Assembly: GCF_900115365.1 (NCBI RefSeq)
Contig: NZ_FOWD01000015.1
Location: 44,200 to 108,199 of the forward strand
DNA length: 64,000 bases
Reading direction: 5' to 3'
Source of the DNA: Anaerocolumna aminovalerica
Lineage (GTDB): Bacteria > Bacillota > Clostridia > Lachnospirales > Lachnospiraceae
Positions 63,786 through 64,000 of this stretch are shown one piece after another; the first letter of the stretch is position 1, and each line of letters starts with the position of its first letter. Both the position numbers and the translations under genes were made by a program. The notes under the pieces are model-generated. The model was not told the origin of the DNA and ran no database searches. It worked only from the letters and a program-made list of their open reading frames with translations.

Positions 63786-64000
63786 ATGCAACCTAATTAT
63801 ATCAGATTATTATTAAATTTAGAAGATATTAAAATATTTAAAATTACACATTCAGATACTTGTGTAAATATTTTTATTGAGACAACTCCAAAACCGCATA
63901 TATGCCCATGCTGTGGTAACTCAACGAAGCGAATTCATGACTATCGTATGCAGAAGATAAAAGATCTTCCTTTTCAGTTAAAGAATACGTATCTTGTCCT
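63786..64000 (+). CDS. ISL3 family transposase, N-terminal part
   Basis: 71 codons are visible from ATG 63786 (GGAGG before it). The start MQPNYIRLLLNLEDIKIFKI, the zinc ribbon CPCCG near residue 40 and the following HDYRMQKIKDLPFQ are the N-terminal helix-turn-helix/zinc-binding part of ISL3 transposases. The DDE catalytic domain lies beyond the window. Confidence 0.85.
   Translation, partial: MQPNYIRLLLNLEDIKIFKITHSDTCVNIFIETTPKPHICPCCGNSTKRIHDYRMQKIKDLPFQLKNTYLV

Larger units (their letters stand above)
63667..64000 (+). mobile_element. Left part of an ISL3-family insertion sequence, cut by window edge
   Basis: GGTTCTATAATAAGTGTTGG (from 63667, continuing GG) has the form of ISL3-family left ends and is followed by a leader and the transposase start at 63786. 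The right end is outside the window, so the size and target duplication cannot be seen. Confidence 0.7.

Overview
The window reads as a piece of a low-GC Firmicutes chromosome, most likely a saccharolytic Clostridia/Lachnospiraceae-type anaerobe. The basis is AT-rich DNA, strong AGGAGG ribosome sites, TTGACA/TATAAT promoters, many sugar and peptide ABC transporters, BlaI/M56, MATE, LacI and TetR modules, and a remnant of the PPi-type phosphofructokinase found in that group. No rRNA, tRNA or CRISPR array was seen. No genus can be named from this sequence alone.

Layout. 0-2 kb: the tail of a Big2 (Ig-like) surface protein, then an autoregulated TetR gene and an M23 peptidase. 2-4.7 kb (minus): kduI, a KduD/gluconate-5-dehydrogenase type SDR and a discoidin-like protein, a uronate catabolic operon. 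5-5.8 kb: a YdcF-like gene. 6-18 kb: a long plus-strand operon with a complete Opp/Dpp-type ABC transporter (two permeases, two ATPases, a family 5 binding lipoprotein), a LmbE-like protein, a serine hydrolase, a GNAT, a ROK kinase and a GH4 6-phospho-glycosidase. I read this as a PTS-independent route for importing, phosphorylating and cleaving a beta-glycoside, possibly a GlcNAc-containing one. 18-20.8 kb: BlaI plus an M56 sensor with twin operators. 21-23 kb: a lysoplasmalogenase-like protein followed by a fatty-aldehyde-type dehydrogenase. 23.5-26.5 kb: a 972-residue coiled-coil protein with 32 exact 14-residue units. 26.7-28.7 kb: a MerR regulator, a MITE-like element and an MBL hydrolase. 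28.9-36.4 kb: a TetR and a divergent glycerol-3-phosphate-type operon (GlpA- and GlpB-like, DUF1667, FGGY kinase, alkylglycerone-phosphate-synthase-like flavoenzyme). 36.4-43.6 kb: a PFK fragment, a creatininase-family protein, a glutaredoxin-like protein, a pseudouridine synthase, and a TetR-ABC exporter unit. 43.6-47 kb (minus): an SDR remnant, MATE, MFS and a GyrI-like protein. 47-58 kb: a LacI-controlled sugar operon (family 1 binding protein, two permeases, GH2 beta-galactosidase, GH65 phosphorylase-type enzyme, EamA transporter, LacI). 58-60.6 kb: a sigma-factor fragment and small accessory genes. 60.8-64 kb: a visibly more GC-rich TetR-ABC-FtsX module, a relaxase fragment and the left end of an ISL3-family insertion sequence.

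The most unusual signals are intergenic. The same 15-bp sequence (GGAATCGAGGTTATT), carrying the Shine-Dalgarno, ends exactly at the start codon of three unrelated genes (10846, 21757, 39086). Related hairpin-rich elements, including a 53-bp unit bounded by GGTTGA/TCAACC, separate genes inside operons. Several regulators have clear candidate operators in front of themselves and their targets. All functional statements rest on motif recognition by eye; no database search was run.
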